Source: Diadophis punctatus similis
Taxonomy: Eukaryota > Chordata > Lepidosauria > Squamata > Dipsadidae
Length of the DNA: 64,000 nt
NCBI GenBank assembly: GCA_023053685.1
Contig: JALIGW010000026.1
Location: forward strand, 5,483,684 to 5,547,683
Direction of reading: 5' to 3'
Shown: positions 32,237-44,004 of the stretch, one piece after another
Layout of the letters: every line of letters begins with the position of its first letter
Numbering within the stretch: position 1 is the stretch's first letter
Notes under the pieces: model-generated
What the model saw: the letters and a program-made list of their open reading frames with translations, nothing else
Told to the model about the DNA's origin: nothing
The model's database searches: none
Translations under genes and position numbers: made by a program

Positions 32237-32434
32237 TAGTCCCTTCCTTCCCTCCCTCCCTCCCTCCCTTCCTTCCTTCTGTAAAGCACGGTGAAGCAGT
32301 ATATAAGTCTAAGGGCTAAGTGCTAGTCCCTTCCTTCCTTCCTTCCTTCCTTCCTTCCTTCCTTCCTTCCTTCCTTCCTTCCTTCCTTCCTTCCTTCCTT
32401 CCTTCCTTCCTTCCTTCCTTCCTTCCTTCCTCCC
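32237..32434. repeat. (CCTT)n with a duplicated SINE 3' end inside
   Basis: A short CCTT/CCCT tract is followed at about 32279-32328 by a second copy of the preceding SINE's last 50 or so bases (CTGTAAAGCACGGTGAAGCA onward), then a pure (CCTT)n of about 100 bp. Confidence 0.92.
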
Positions 32435-32655
32435 TTGGTGGTACAGTGGTTAGAATGCAGTATTGCAGGCTAATTCTGCCCACTGCCAGGAGTTCGATCC
32501 TGACCGGCTCAAGGTTGACTCAACCTTCCATCCTTCCGAGGTCGGTAAAATGAGGACCCGGATTGTTGAGGGCAATAGATCGGACTCTGTAAACCGCTTA
32601 GAGAGGGCTGTAAAGCACTGTGAAGCGGTACATAAGTCTTAAGTGATAGTGCTGG
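32435..32655 (+). mobile_element. tRNA-derived SINE starting at the microsatellite edge
   Basis: It begins TTGGTGGTACAGTGGTTAGA without a GAGCC leader and ends TAAGTCTTAAGTGATAGTGC. Confidence 0.88.
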
Positions 32656-32849
32656 TGGTATAACCTCTGATCGGGAACCAGTGCAAGAAAACAGACCTTA
32701 ACATTAGTGATTCCAGCCCAATCCAGGCATAAAGTTGAGCTGACTAATAGGAAACAATACAGGATAAAATTTGTAGCTCAGGGTTGAAATGTGAAGTCCT
32801 TGGTGCTCTCTGAGCTTGGTGGATTTCCTGCAGACGTTTCCTATTAAAT

Positions 32850-33700
32850 AGTTTTTATTAATTTCCCAACGTTAAAAAACACAAATACAAAATACAAATA
32901 CAAAAAAAAAAACCAGCCCAAGAAAAATAAATAAAAGTAAAAAATAATAAGACAAAAATCAAATTGAACAAATGCAGAATACATACAAATATAAACATTA
33001 AGAACACTATACAATATATTTTACAGTATTTTGTGTCAAAATATGTATACTACTTTCTTACTTCGCCATTTCAGTTGGCACCTGTTTTTTGCCATTAGTA
33101 ATTTAACCTATAGTTTCATATATACATGAATATTTTATCATTCAGATTTTAGTTTTTTTCTGTTTGTACTTTTGATTCCAAATTTCTAGCCAATTGTAAA
33201 ATCTATTCCAAATTCTATAGTAGTCCAATTCCTCTTTTTCTTTTAATTCCATCGTCATCCTATCCATTTCAGCACATTCTAAAATCTTACTAATCGCCAT
33301 TTCATCCGGGGGAAACTTTTTTTTTTGCTTCCAGTATTGTGCAAAAGTAATTCTGGCCGCAGTTAGTATGTGAAGAGTTAAGTACTGTTTATCTTTTCCC
33401 ATTTTTGAATCCAATATTCCCAATAAATACAGTTCTGGTTTCATTTGAATTTTATATTCCATCATTCCTTCCAACCATTCCCTAACTTTTTGCCAGAATT
33501 TCCTTGCATGTGAACAAGTCCACCACATGTGGCAAAATGTTCCAGATTTGTGACTGCATTGCCAACATTCCGGGGACAGGTTTGGAAACATTTTGGCCAA
33601 TCTCGCCGGTGGCAGATGCCATAGGTAAAACATTTTATATAAATTTTCCTTATAGGCCACTGCCATTGTAAGTTTGTAATTCATTTCCCGTAATTTATCC
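32850..33700 (-). mobile_element. L1-like LINE ORF2 C-terminal fragment and 3' end
   Basis: The minus-strand frame 33684-33142 (180 aa, intact) has the L1 ORF2 C-terminal cysteine motif: CWQCSHKSGTFCHMWWTC, then HARKFWQKVREW and LLGILDSK. Human L1 ORF2 has the same C-x-x-C..H..C arrangement before its C-terminus. AT-rich 3' UTR extends to about 32850. The boundary at 33700 abuts minisatellite sequence. Confidence 0.85.
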
Positions 33701-33702
33701 TA

Positions 33703-34115
33703 TTGCTTCAGACGTTTCATTACCCAACTAGGTAACATCATCAGTGCTAGAAGGAGGAGGGGTTTGCAGGGAGGAGGAGGAGAACTCTGGGGTCCTTGGT
33801 GCTCTCTGAGCTTGGTTGTTTTTAATGCAGACATTTCATTACCCAACTAGGTAACATCATCAATGCTCACTAGCAGGAAGAATTATAATGCCAGGTCATA
33901 CATTGTCTGACAACAGGTACTGGCAGGAATAGATGAATCAATAAGGGAGAATATTTGTAGCTCAGGGTCAAAATGAGGGGTCCTTGGTGGTCTCTGAGCT
34001 TGGTGGTTTTCCTGCAGATGTTCCATTACTCAAACTGATTACTAGCCCTGGTAATGTTACCTGTTTGGGGAAGTGAAACATCTGCAAGAAAACCACCAAG
34101 CTCAGAGTACCAAGG
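33703..34115. repeat. Degenerate minisatellite of the AACTAGGTAACATCATC family
   Basis: Three imperfect units contain CAGACGTTTCATTACCCAAC and CCTTGGTGGTCTCTGAGCTTG, in the same orientation as 41940-42590. The last unit partly inverts at about 34050. Confidence 0.75.
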
Positions 34116-34390
34116 AGCCCTCATAGATTAATCAACCAAGAGTGAGTTGATTAATCCTGGAGGGAAAATACCAGCAAAGTGCTAGTGGGGTTTTTTTTCT
34201 TTCCCCCTTAAATATACAGATTTCTAATTAAAAAATAACATGCTGGTAGGGGAGAGACCAACCCCCATCAGTGGGACTAATGGATGGTGTGTCAAGCTTG
34301 CACACTTAACATTCAGGGGGGGGGGGCGTTCCCTAGAATATTTCCAAATATCCAGTTTCCTGATTAAATGTGAAGGTTTATATTGAAGAT

Positions 34391-34457
<67 letters not shown>
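34391..34457. repeat. (GATA)n microsatellite
   Basis: Pure GATA immediately 5' of an L3 LINE 3' end. Confidence 0.97.
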
Positions 34458-34703
34458 CGTTCCCATCACCCATCTCCTCCCACTAATGACTGTATGACTG
34501 TAACTTTGTTGCTTGTATCCTTACGATTTATATTGACTGGTTCCTAATATGATTTGATTGCTTATTTGTACCCGGACTATCATTAAGTGTTGTACCTTAT
34601 GATTCTTGACGGACGTAGCTTTTATTTTATGTACACTGAGAGCATATGCACCAAAGACAAATTCCTTGTGTGTCCAATCACACTTGGCCAATAAAAATTC
34701 TAT
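34458..34703 (+). mobile_element. L3-type LINE 3' end
   Basis: The same 3' UTR as at 9310-9548 (CCATCTCCTCCCACTAATGA, TATGTACACTGAGAGC, CACTTGGCCAATAAA). It ends AATTCTATGAG without an expanded (ATTCT)n tail. Confidence 0.88.
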
Positions 34704-35240
<537 letters not shown>

Positions 35241-35242
35241 TA

Positions 35243-35410
35243 AACAGTGGAAACACTTTGCCTCCTGGGATTGTGGGTTCTCCATCACTGGAGGTTTTCA
35301 TAAATAGACCGGACAGCCATTTGACCAGGATGCTATACGTTCTCCTGCCTTCCTTGAGCAGGGGGCTGGACTAGTAGACCTCCAAGGTCCCTCCCAACCT
35401 TAGGATTCAA
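35243..35410 (+). mobile_element. CR1 3' end
   Basis: AACAGTGGAAACACTTTGCC to GGACTAGTAGACCTCCAAGG; + strand. Confidence 0.8.
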
Positions 35411-36097
35411 TGTTCTGAGAGACCGTCTTGCAGTTTAATTGGAGGCTGAATCTGAATGTGCAGAGGCATTGGGCTGAGTCTCTTGGGGTGCGGGAGAGGG
35501 ACCCTTGTCCGTAGTCCTCACGGAGAATCCAATTGACAGGTCTCTGGAGCTGAGTGTGGAGTGGTACGCCTCCTCCTCGGTTGTTTGCTCATGGGAGTTG
35601 TGCAGCCAGAAAGGACTCTGTGTCCCTTTTGTGCGGCTGTGTTTGCCCCAAGATGGAAAACTGCTTCCGGCTACTCATAAAACGGTTGATAAGTGTATAA
35701 ACTGAAGGGTTAGGGTGGAGATAATGGTCTTTGCTTAGCGAGTTTGTGCGTGCCTTAAGGAGGGAACCGCGCGGTTTGCAGAATGCCAAACGTCTGGCCT
35801 ATTTCTTGCTTCCTAGTTTCCACTCAACCAGAGTTTATTGTCGTCCGATTAGAACCTGGCTAATCATTGACTAAAATTGACTTAACTACCTCTTGGGGGG
35901 AGTGAAGCTCAACCGCTTTCCTAGTGGGGAAAAAAAAATTCACGTACAAGTGCAAAAGGTGGCTTTTATTTTGCATCCGGTGCTGGGTTTTCTTTCTCCA
36001 CCGATCAAAAATGGGCGGGTGGGACATTTGTACATGTCCCTTGATCCTCTTTACACCAAGAAAAGCCTCTCGTTCATTCTTGGACAATTTCCACCGA
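35411..36097. other. Intron 1, apparently unique sequence
   Basis: No repeat or exon recognised. Confidence 0.3.
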
Positions 36098-36160
36098 GGT
36101 CCTTGGGCGGAGGGGTTGGACTAGATGACCTACAAGGTCCCTTCCAACTCTGTTAATCTG
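36098..36160 (+). mobile_element. CR1 tail scrap
   Basis: GGGTTGGACTAGATGACCTA followed by AAGGTCCCTTCCAACTCTG. Confidence 0.75.
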
Positions 36161-36351
36161 TATCTGTCCTCTTGTCCTCTGAAGGGCGTTTTGCCAAACC
36201 GCTTCTCTTTCATCCCGCTGAAAGGAAACCGGAAGAAGGAAAAACATGGGTGGAAAAAAATGCACTAAAAATAATTGCTTTTTAAAAATAAAAAATAAAA
36301 ACCCTCCTCATTTTACACTAACCTCTCCCCACTCCAGAATTTGAAATACAG

Positions 36352-36716
36352 TCTAGTCCTCAACTTACAATGATTCATTTAGTGACCGAAGTTACAGCGG
36401 CACTGAAAAAAGGGACCGATGACCGTTTTTCACACTTAACGACCATTCGTCAAAATTTGGCAACTGACAACTGACTCATCTTTATGACCGTTGCAGCGTC
36501 CCGGGCTCACGTCATCCCCTTTTGCGACCTTCCGACGAGCAGAGTCAACGGGCAGGTCAGATTCACTTAATGACCAGGGGACTGAGTTAACAACTGCAGC
36601 GATTCGCTTAACGACGGTGGCAAGACAGTTCGCAAAACTTGCAGCAAAGTTCACATAACCACGGTCTCGCTTAGCAACAGAAATTTGGGGGTCGTAAGAT
36701 GAGGATTACCTGTATG
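36352..36716. mobile_element. TIR DNA transposon copy (GGTAGTCCT family)
   Basis: Starts CTAGTCCTCAACTTAC and ends GATGAGGATTACCTGTATG, with TTTTGCGACCTTCCGACGAG inside. Confidence 0.8.
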
Positions 36717-36764
36717 AATCCTGGCCACCAAAAGATTGCAGAATTTCTGTTTAGGTGTGATTTG

Positions 36765-37030
36765 TAAGAACTGGACTGCCATCTGTCAGAAACGGCATAG
36801 GGTCTCCTGCTTGGGCAGTGGGGGTTGGACTAGATGACCTCCAACGTCCCTTCCAACTCTGTTGTTCTATATTCAATGGAACGACTGGCCTTCAGAAGTT
36901 GCGGGAGCTTCATCACTGGAAGCTTTCAAGAAGAGACTGGATTGCCATCCATCAGAAATGGCGTAGGGTCTTCTGATTGGGTGGGGAGTTGGACTAGATG
37001 ACCTCCAAGGTACCTTCAACTCTTGTTAAT
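36765..37030 (+). mobile_element. Two tandem CR1 3' ends
   Basis: Copies at 36765-36866 and 36890-37030, each with GACTGCCATCTGTCAGAAA-like and GTTGGACTAGATGACCTCC motifs. Confidence 0.8.
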
Positions 37031-37096
37031 CTGTTAAAAACTGTTCTTCCTTCCCGTGAGAGACCTCTTCAATGCAATTGGTTTTCTGTAGGCATA

Positions 37097-37213
37097 CCCT
37101 GTTTCCCCCGAAATAAGACATCCCCTGATAATAAGCAATAAGGCAATAAGGCCAAGTGCTTATTTCAGGGTTAAAAAAAATATAAGACAGGTCTTATTTT
37201 GGGGGAAACATGG
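37097..37213. mobile_element. Short MITE with TA flanks
   Basis: The inverted ends are CCCTGTTTCCCCCGAAATAA and TTATTTTGGGGGAAACATGG. TA dinucleotides on both sides (37095-37096, 37214-37215) fit a Tc1/mariner-type TA duplication; an 8-bp duplication is not evident. Confidence 0.7.
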
Positions 37214-37439
37214 TAGTAGGAGCAGTTCTGTCTCCAATGTGTTTGTTTTTTATCTTCTAAAGTGAAACTCTCAGCTCCGGGCTGTTCACCTGTCCGATTG
37301 TCTGTAGGATGATGCCAAGGAGTTTCTACCACAAAGCTAGCATTTAACTTTGAATTATAGCTATATTTTTTTTAACTCCACCCAGCCTTTTCCCCCTCTG
37401 TTTCTCTAGGAATGGAGACATTCCACTCCCGAGCGAAAG

Positions 37440-37528
37440 AACAAAAAGAGGAAATAGTGAAAATAGCTAAGGTCTGAAACTAGCTGGAAATCTTTTAAAT
37501 TTTTCCCTTGGTCTTCTTGACTCTAGAC
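37440..37528. repeat. Direct repeat flanking an L1 fragment, left copy
   Basis: AGAGGAAATAGTGAAAATAG then GGTCTGAAACTAGCT, repeated at 38018-38090 about 573 bp downstream. The right copy lacks about 12 bp. Confidence 0.85.
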
Positions 37529-37544
37529 ACGTTGGAATACTATG

Positions 37545-38017
37545 AAACACTTGGGATAGCAAATGGCATTGATATTTTTAGATGCACAGAAAGCTTTTGA
37601 CAGCGTAAATTGGCAAATGTATGATTCAACAGTTAGAATATATGGATCTTAGTGAAATTTTTTAAAATGTGATTTTTATAAGCAAACAGCAAAAGTAATA
37701 GTTAATGGGGACTACACGGAGAATTTTAATATAAAAAAAGGCAGAAGACATGGATGTCCACTCTCCCCGTTACTATTGATACTAATATTGGAAGTGTTAA
37801 ATAGACAAAATCCAGAAATAAAAGGCATGGAAATAAAAAAGGAAAAGTATAAACTACAAGCGTTTGCAGGTGAGCTAGTATTTATTTTAGAAGAACCAAT
37901 GGAATCTGGCCCTAAGTTAATGGGAAAAAATAGAAGAATGTGGAAAAGTTGCGGGAGTGAAAATAAAAAAGGTAAAAACAAAAATATTAGAAAAATCTTA
38001 CAGAAAAATAAGAGGGG
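37545..38017 (+). mobile_element. L1-like LINE reverse-transcriptase fragment, inactive
   Basis: + strand frames read IFLDAQKAFDSVNWQM, GRRHGCPLSPLLLILILEV, MEIKKEKYKLQAFAGELVFI. These are the L1 RT motifs in order, but the FADD catalytic box reads FAGE, so the two aspartates are lost. A frameshift and a stop also interrupt the N-terminal part. Confidence 0.88.
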
Positions 38018-38117
38018 AAAGAGGAAATAGTGAAAATAGCTGAGGTCTGAAACTAGCTAGTTTTTCCCTTGTTCCTCTTGACATGGACTCCAAAATATGT
38101 GTTTTTGTTTGTGTTCA

Positions 38118-38560
38118 GGCAGTCCCCGACTTATGACCACAACCGAGTCCAAAATTTCTGTTGATAAGTGAGACACTTGTTACCCGTGTAAGCTGCCTTG
38201 AATTGCCATGTGTGAGTACGTGGCAATACAAATTTTCTAAAATAAAATGTCAAAAATTAAGGGAATTTTGCCCCGTTTTACGATGTGTTGTTAAGTGAAT
38301 CACTGCAGTTGTTAAGTCAGTCACCTGGTCGTTAAGCAAATCCAGCTTCCCCGTGGACTTTGCTCATCAAAAGGTCACAAAAGGGGATTGCGTGACCCCC
38401 AGAGACACTGCGGCCATCATAAATACGAATCAGTTGCCAAGCGTCCAAATTTTGATCCCGTGATCCCGGGGAGGCTGCAAACTGTCGTAAGTGCGAGAAA
38501 TGGTCACTGGTCCCTTTTTTCAAACGGTCACTAAACGAACTGTTGTATGTCAAAGACTAT
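38118..38560. mobile_element. TIR DNA transposon copy with a short insert
   Basis: From CAGGCAGTCCCCGACTTATG to TGTCAAAGACTATCTGTAA. 38180-38255 is foreign (GTAAGCTGCCTTGAATTGCC). Confidence 0.75.
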
Positions 38561-38647
38561 CTGTAATATAATCGGGTTGTTGATTTCCCCGTTCCCTCCG
38601 TGTGAGAATCAAAATAAATTGGACACAAATTGGCAAGAGAGCCAAAT

Positions 38648-38777
38648 CTGCGGTGGGTTGCTACCGGTTTGGCCCGGTTCGGCAAACCAGTAGCGGTGGC
38701 AGTAGGAGGCTCCACCCACCTGTCTGGGATGCTTCTGCGCGCAAACCAGTAGCGACGGCTTTTAGAACCCACTACTG
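38648..38777. mobile_element. Short non-autonomous hAT-like element, perfect target duplication
   Basis: 130 bp between CTGCGGTGGGTTG and GAACCCACTACTG, flanked by AGCCAAAT at 38640-38647 and 38778-38785. Contains the CCGGTTCGGCAAACC motif. Confidence 0.87.
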
Positions 38778-38785
38778 AGCCAAAT

Positions 38786-39112
38786 ATACATTTTTTTCAG
38801 AAAGAAAATGCTTTTTGAGGTTCTGAGTGCATTGCAAATAACACACAGCTGCTTCGTTGCATGTTTTGCATCTGGCTCATCTTTTTAAAATGGTTGTGTT
38901 GACACTGGAAACGGAGTCACAACCCTGATGTCAGAATAAACAAAAGGGTGTGGAGTAAATTTTGGGGATGCAGACAATAATTGCTCCTGCCTGGTTTGTA
39001 AATTTTAATGGGGCATTAAATTAATGCAGAACCGGAGCATTAATTCGATTTGAAATGCAACTGTGAATCAAATTGATTTAAATTTTGGTCACGTGTTCCC
39101 TACTGTTCTTTA
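38786..39112. other. Intron 1, no feature recognised
   Basis: AT-rich unique-looking sequence. Confidence 0.3.
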
Positions 39113-39215
39113 GAGCGACGTTTCTTGACCTTGGCAGCTTGAGGATGTCTGGACCTCAACTCCCAGAAGTTCCTCAACCGTTTGGCTGGAGAATTCTGGG
39201 ACTTGAAGTCCACCT
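39113..39215. mobile_element. Foldback MITE arm pair, short
   Basis: GACCTCAACTCCCAGAAGTT and its inverse GAATTCTGGGACTTGAAGTC lie about 45 bp apart. Confidence 0.65.
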
Positions 39216-39461
39216 GCTGCTTTGAAGAGTGGCTTTCAAGAGCATGCCACCTCCACATGTCCACTTGACCTTGTCTTGGTCTCTCCTCGCTGGTGGAGAG
39301 AATTGTAGTGTCAGGCGAGTATGACAAATTGTCAGTTCATTTGAAGTGTTAATTATTTCCTGTCTCCTTGAAGAAGATGGACTTGAAATAAGAATAATGG
39401 ATAGTAAGGAATGTAAGTGGGACTGTTTTTCTAAGCAGGTGGATCTGTGTTTGTACAGAAT

Positions 39462-39850
39462 GACCCTCCCTCCCTCCCTCCCTCCCTCCCTCCCTCCCTC
39501 CTTCCTTCCTCCCTCCCTCCCTCCCTCATTCATTCATTCATTCATTCATTCATTCATTCATTCATTCATTCATTCCTTGTTCAAAAGCACCTCAAAATTA
39601 TAGAATGTGTTAGACTTTGTCCTTCCTTCCTTCCTTCCTTCCTTCCTTCCTTCCTTCCTTCCTTCCTTCCTTCCTTCCTTCCTTCCTTCCTTCCTTCCTT
39701 CTTTCCTCCTCCCTCCCTCCCTCCCTCCTTTCTTTCTTCCTTCCTTCCTTCCTTCCCTCCCTCATTTATTCATTCATTCATTCATTCATCCATTCATTCC
39801 TTGTTTAACAGCACCTCAAAATTATAGAATGTGTTAGACTTTGTCCTTCC
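39462..39850. repeat. Duplicated (CCCT)/(CCTT)/(ATTC) microsatellite block
   Basis: CCCT, CCTT and ATTC tracts are followed by AGCACCTCAAAATTATAGAA. This recurs about 222 bp later with a near-identical 50-bp spacer (39576 and 39798). Confidence 0.92.
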
Positions 39851-39984
39851 TTCCATCCGTCTGTCCGTCCATCCGTTTGTTTCGCTCAGTCCTGCCCTGG
39901 CAGTTCCTTCGCTCTCCTTTCTATTTTCCTATTAGCCTGTTGCCTTGCCTAAACATGACCAGGGCTGGGATAAAATGGTAGACA

Positions 39985-40050
39985 AAGGAGAATTCTGGGA
40001 GTTGAAGTCCACAAGTCTTAAAAGTTGCCAAGTTTGAAGACCTCTGCCCT
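39985..40050. mobile_element. Foldback MITE single arm
   Basis: GAATTCTGGGAGTTGAAGTC and AAGTTGCCAAGTTTGAAGAC, one arm only. Confidence 0.65.
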
Positions 40051-40301
40051 AGCTGGACCTGATTTAAAGATCTTCCCTTGCCCAAGAAGATCCTTCTCGA
40101 AACTGGAAGACGAAACACACTGTAGCTCCTTTGCTCAGCTCATCCGTCTTATGAAAAGTTGGCTCTCGGTCTCTTCTACATTGCAAAATCATTGATCTGG
40201 TTTAGCTGGAAACTTCGAAGGGGGAAAGGATTACACTTTTGGCCTACGGCGAGGCGCTAATCCTTCCTTGAAGCAAAGTGAAACCATTCGATACAGAAAG
40301 T

Positions 40302-40617
40302 CCTCAAGTTACAACATTTTGTTCGGAAGTTGGAAGTTACCACAGCACTGGGAAAAGTGAGTTCTGGCCGTTTTTCACTCTTAAAGGCCGTTGCAGCATC
40401 CCCATGGTCATGCGATCAAAATTCAGACTTTTGGCCACTGACTCATATTTATGACGGCCGCAGTGTCATGCGATCCCCTTTGGCAACCTTCTGACAAGCA
40501 AAGTCAACGGGGAAGCCAGCTTCGTTTAACAACCCGTGTGACTAACTGATGGCTGGAGAATTCTGGGAGTTGGAAGTCCACAAGTCTTAACGTTGCCAAG
40601 TTTGAAGACCTCTGAGT
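40302..40617. mobile_element. TIR transposon copy abutting a foldback MITE arm
   Basis: AAAGTCCTCAAGTTACAAC to AACCCGTGTGACTAACTGA (40302-40545), then GGCTGGAGAATTCTGGGAGT to GAAGACCTCTGA (40548-40617). Confidence 0.7.
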
Positions 40618-41274
40618 TAGACCATGTATAAATTGACAGCCTGGATTTTATCATAGATTTTAGTTGTTATTTATTATTTCATAACTAGAATTTTTAATTG
40701 TATATTTACTGAGCTTTTTTATTTGTTCTGGTCTCTGATCTATGACTGTAATAAACCAAATTGAATTGAATTAAGGGGGGGAGCAAAGGGGACTGATTTT
40801 TGGGGGTAGGGGGAGAGAATAATTCCTATTAGTTTAATTTCATGGAAGTTTTGCGGGGCGAATATGCAAACGATTGCATTTCTACAGCTCATCCATCAGG
40901 CAAGCTGTCTAAAACCTTAGATCGTGGCTGGGGAAAATTATGAGATTTGGGGGAAAATGCCAACGTGGTTTAAAAACATAAGTAGTGTTTTCTTTTAAGG
41001 AAGAGGAAATCTTTTTTTGTCTGATGAACAGTTCTTGGAAATGGCATATAGTTTGGGGAACCTTAGAGGGCTGTTTAATAGAGATTGGGCGAAAAGGAGT
41101 TTTTCCTCCACTTTGCTTCGATCTGGCTCCTAATCTATAACCGCCAGTAAGTTAGATAGCATTTTTCCCCCTTCATATCTTGCTGTTCTCTACCAGATCA
41201 GCTGATTGCATTGTAATGCCTCATTATCTATTTAAAGAGTGTGTTCATTTTCACATGACTGTTCTTTTTTTTTT
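40618..41274. other. Intron 1, LINE-like tail then unclassified AT-rich DNA
   Basis: GACTGTAATAAACCAAATTG then AATTGAATTAA at about 40744-40775 resembles a LINE 3' tail. The rest is unrecognised. Confidence 0.4.
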
Positions 41275-41286
41275 GAGGGAGGGAGG

Positions 41287-41355
<69 letters not shown>

Positions 41356-41481
41356 AAACGAAAGAAAGAAAAAGGAAAGAAAGAAAGAAAGAAGAAAGGG
41401 AAAGGGAAAGGGAAAGGAGAGAAAGAAAAAAGGAAGGAAGGAAGGAAGGAAGGAAGGAAGGAAGGAAGGAAGGAAGGAAGG

Positions 41482-41532
<51 letters not shown>

Positions 41533-41618
41533 GAAGGAAGGAAGGAAGGAAGGAAGGAAGGAAGGAAGGAAGGAAGGAAGGAAGGAAGGAAGGAAGGAAG
41601 GAAGGTAGGAAGGAAGGA
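41275..41618. repeat. Purine tract: (GA)n, (AAAG)n, (GAAG)n, (CAAG)n, (GAAG)n
   Basis: The ordered tracts are all purine-rich except the central (CAAG)n at about 41484-41530, which arises by a G-to-C change within GAAG. Confidence 0.96.
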
Positions 41619-41939
41619 AGATAAATGGTGGCTGTTTTTGTCCTTCAATTGGTAACCTCCCCTCTTTGACAAAACCTGCTAGCCAAGTTCAGAGGTGTTG
41701 AATGGTGTTTGGAGGCCTACCTGTGGAAAGAACAGGGAAGAAGGTTGGCGTAGTTTGCAGCTTGATTTGTCTGGATCTTGAGATGTGGTCATCTTTGGAT
41801 TGGAGGAAGGAGTTGCATCAACTTTCCTGCCCTTTCCCTTCTTACTTGGAACGTCTCATTCCCCTTTGCAGAAGAAACCAGGGGAGAAAGGAAAGATATA
41901 TCCCAAGAGAAGAGAATATTTGCAGGGTTGAACTGGAGA
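41619..41939. other. Intron 1, no feature recognised
   Basis: Unique-looking DNA. Confidence 0.3.
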
Positions 41940-42590
41940 GCCGTTGGTGCTCTCTGGGCTTGGTGGTTTCCTTGCAGACATTTCGTGACCCAACTAGGTA
42001 ACATCACCAGTGCTAGAAAGGAGTGGGGTTTGTAGAATAGAGGAGAAAGGAGGAAGAAGAAGAGAAGGAGGATGACTGTGGGGTCCTTGGTGCTCTCTGA
42101 GCTTGGTTGTTTTCTTGCAGACATTTCATGACCTAACTAGGTAACGTCATCAGTGCTAGAAGGGAGTGTGGTTTGTGGAATAGAGGAGAAAGCGAAGGGG
42201 AAAAGGAGGAGGAAGAAGAGGAGGACGACAACTATAGGGTCCTTGGTGCTCTCTGAGCTTGGTTGTTTTCTTGCAGACATTTCATGACCTAACTAGGTAA
42301 CGTCATCAGTGCTAGAAGGGAGTGTGGTTTGTGGAATAGAGGAGAAAGCGAAGGGGAAAAGGAGGAGGAAGAAGAGGAGGACGACAACTATAGGGTCCTT
42401 GGTGCTCTCTGAGCTTGGTTGTTTTCTTGCAGACATTTCATGACCTAACTAGGTAACGTCATCCATGCTAGAATGCTCTGTAAGGAGGACGAGGACTGTG
42501 GGGTCCTTTGAGCTTGGTGATTTTCTTGCAGATGTTTCATTACCCAACTCGGTTACATTATCAGTTGTGGTAAGCTTGGAGCACCAAGGA
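41940..42590. repeat. Minisatellite, 143-156-bp unit, about 4-5 copies
   Basis: TTGCAGACATTT-like cores recur at about 41972, 42115, 42271, 42427 and 42526. Two consecutive units are 156 bp and nearly identical. It is the reverse complement of the 13554-14068 array. Confidence 0.93.
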
Positions 42591-42621
42591 CTCCAGAAGA
42601 TAAACACTTTGACATGTGAGT

Positions 42622-43140
42622 AGAATAGTTGGAAGGGACCTTGGAGGTCTTCTAGTCCAACTCCCCCCCCCCCCCCGCTCAGGCAGAAAACCCTAGACCA
42701 TTGGTGGGATTCAATTTTTTTTACTACCGGTTCTGTGGGCATGGCTTGGTGGGCGTGGTGTGGCTTGGTAGGTGTGGCTTGGTGGGCGTGGCAGGGGAAG
42801 GATACTGTAAAATCCCCATTCCCTCCCCACTCCAGGGAAAGGATACTGCAAAATCCCCATTCCCTCCCCACTCCTGGGGGAAGGATATTGCAAAATCCCC
42901 GTTTCCTCCCGATCAGCTGGCACTCGGGAGGCAGAGAATAGATGGGGGTGGGGCCAGTCAGAGCTGGTATTTACCGGTTCTCCAAACTGCTCAAAATTTC
43001 CGCTACCGGTTCTCCAGAACTGGTCAGAACCTGCTGAATCCCACCTCTGCCCTAGACCATTTCAGATTGTCCAACGATTGTCCGATCTCTTCTTTAAAAC
43101 TTGGAGCGTTCACAACTTCTGGAGGATTCATTGTTCTACG
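42622..43140 (-). mobile_element. CR1 3' end split by a hAT-like element
   Basis: CR1 sequence 42622-42698 resumes at 43050. A C-run of about 15 lies at 42663-42676. Confidence 0.85.
42699..43049. mobile_element. Non-autonomous hAT-like element inside CR1, perfect target duplication
   Basis: The ends are CATTGGTGGGATTC and GAATCCCACCTCTG; CCCTAGAC lies at 42691-42698 and 43050-43057. It contains three copies of a 41-42-bp unit (AAGGATACTGCAAAATCCCC) starting at 42798, 42839 and 42881. Confidence 0.92.
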
Positions 43141-44000
43141 TGAAATCCATTGAGATATCTGTTTGTCAGAAGACAAACACTCGTTTTGAGATTAAGAAAG
43201 CGCCACTCACCAAATCCCTGTCATTTAAGCAAACAAACCCCCGATGCCAAATTTTATTATAATGGATCTGGGTGGACATGGTTGGCTTAAAGCAAGCTCG
43301 CTCGCAGATGTATCAACATAACATTTCTAGGTCCATAGTTCTGCCATTAGCTCATAGAACCTGGGGTGGTTTATTCGGAGGCAGGGAAATGAAAACTCCC
43401 GAGATCTATACACTTCCTCATTCTTTACACTTTTCAGATATTAATCCACAATGCCGGGCAGGGAACACCCGTTCTGAGACGGTTTTTGCCTTCTGGCCAG
43501 AGGTACAAGGGGACATCTGGTTCCCTCGTTTTCATCCCGACAGCTGCTTTGCCCTACCGGGCCCGGAAGTACATCGTGACATTTCTCGAAACCATTTCTA
43601 TTTCTTTCAATTTTGAGGCTCTGCATGCTTTGCAGTTTTGAGTGAGGAATGCAGCCTTTGCTCTTTCTCGTGGACGGGGGCGGATGGTGGCCATGGAAGG
43701 GAGTGAGTAAGGTGGAATCTCTGCAAGCAGAAGTAACCCCTGAGGAGTCACCATGGCTTCATGCTGTGGCCGTTTCTATGGCTGCGGATTTTTATTTTAT
43801 CGATGAGTCTAGACTGCCTTTCCACATCTGTTGTCCTTTCCTCTTGTGTTGCCTGGGGCACCTGGCATCTGAGGTGTCCCAACATACCCGGAACCGCTTT
43901 TGTAAGAACAGGAAACTTGGTTTACAACCGGAGGGACTTGGTTGAAATGTGTACTCTGGCGATTGGTAACCATGGCAGGGCTGTTGTTAGAATATAGTAT
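43141..44000. other. Intron 1, apparently unique sequence
   Basis: Several open frames of 60-115 codons without splice context or recognisable similarity. Confidence 0.3.
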
Positions 44001-44004
44001 ATAC

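Noticed and set aside
33142..33684. A host gene of 180 aa on the minus strand
   Set aside because: The CWQC..H..C motif and flanking text identify an L1-type ORF2 C-terminus.
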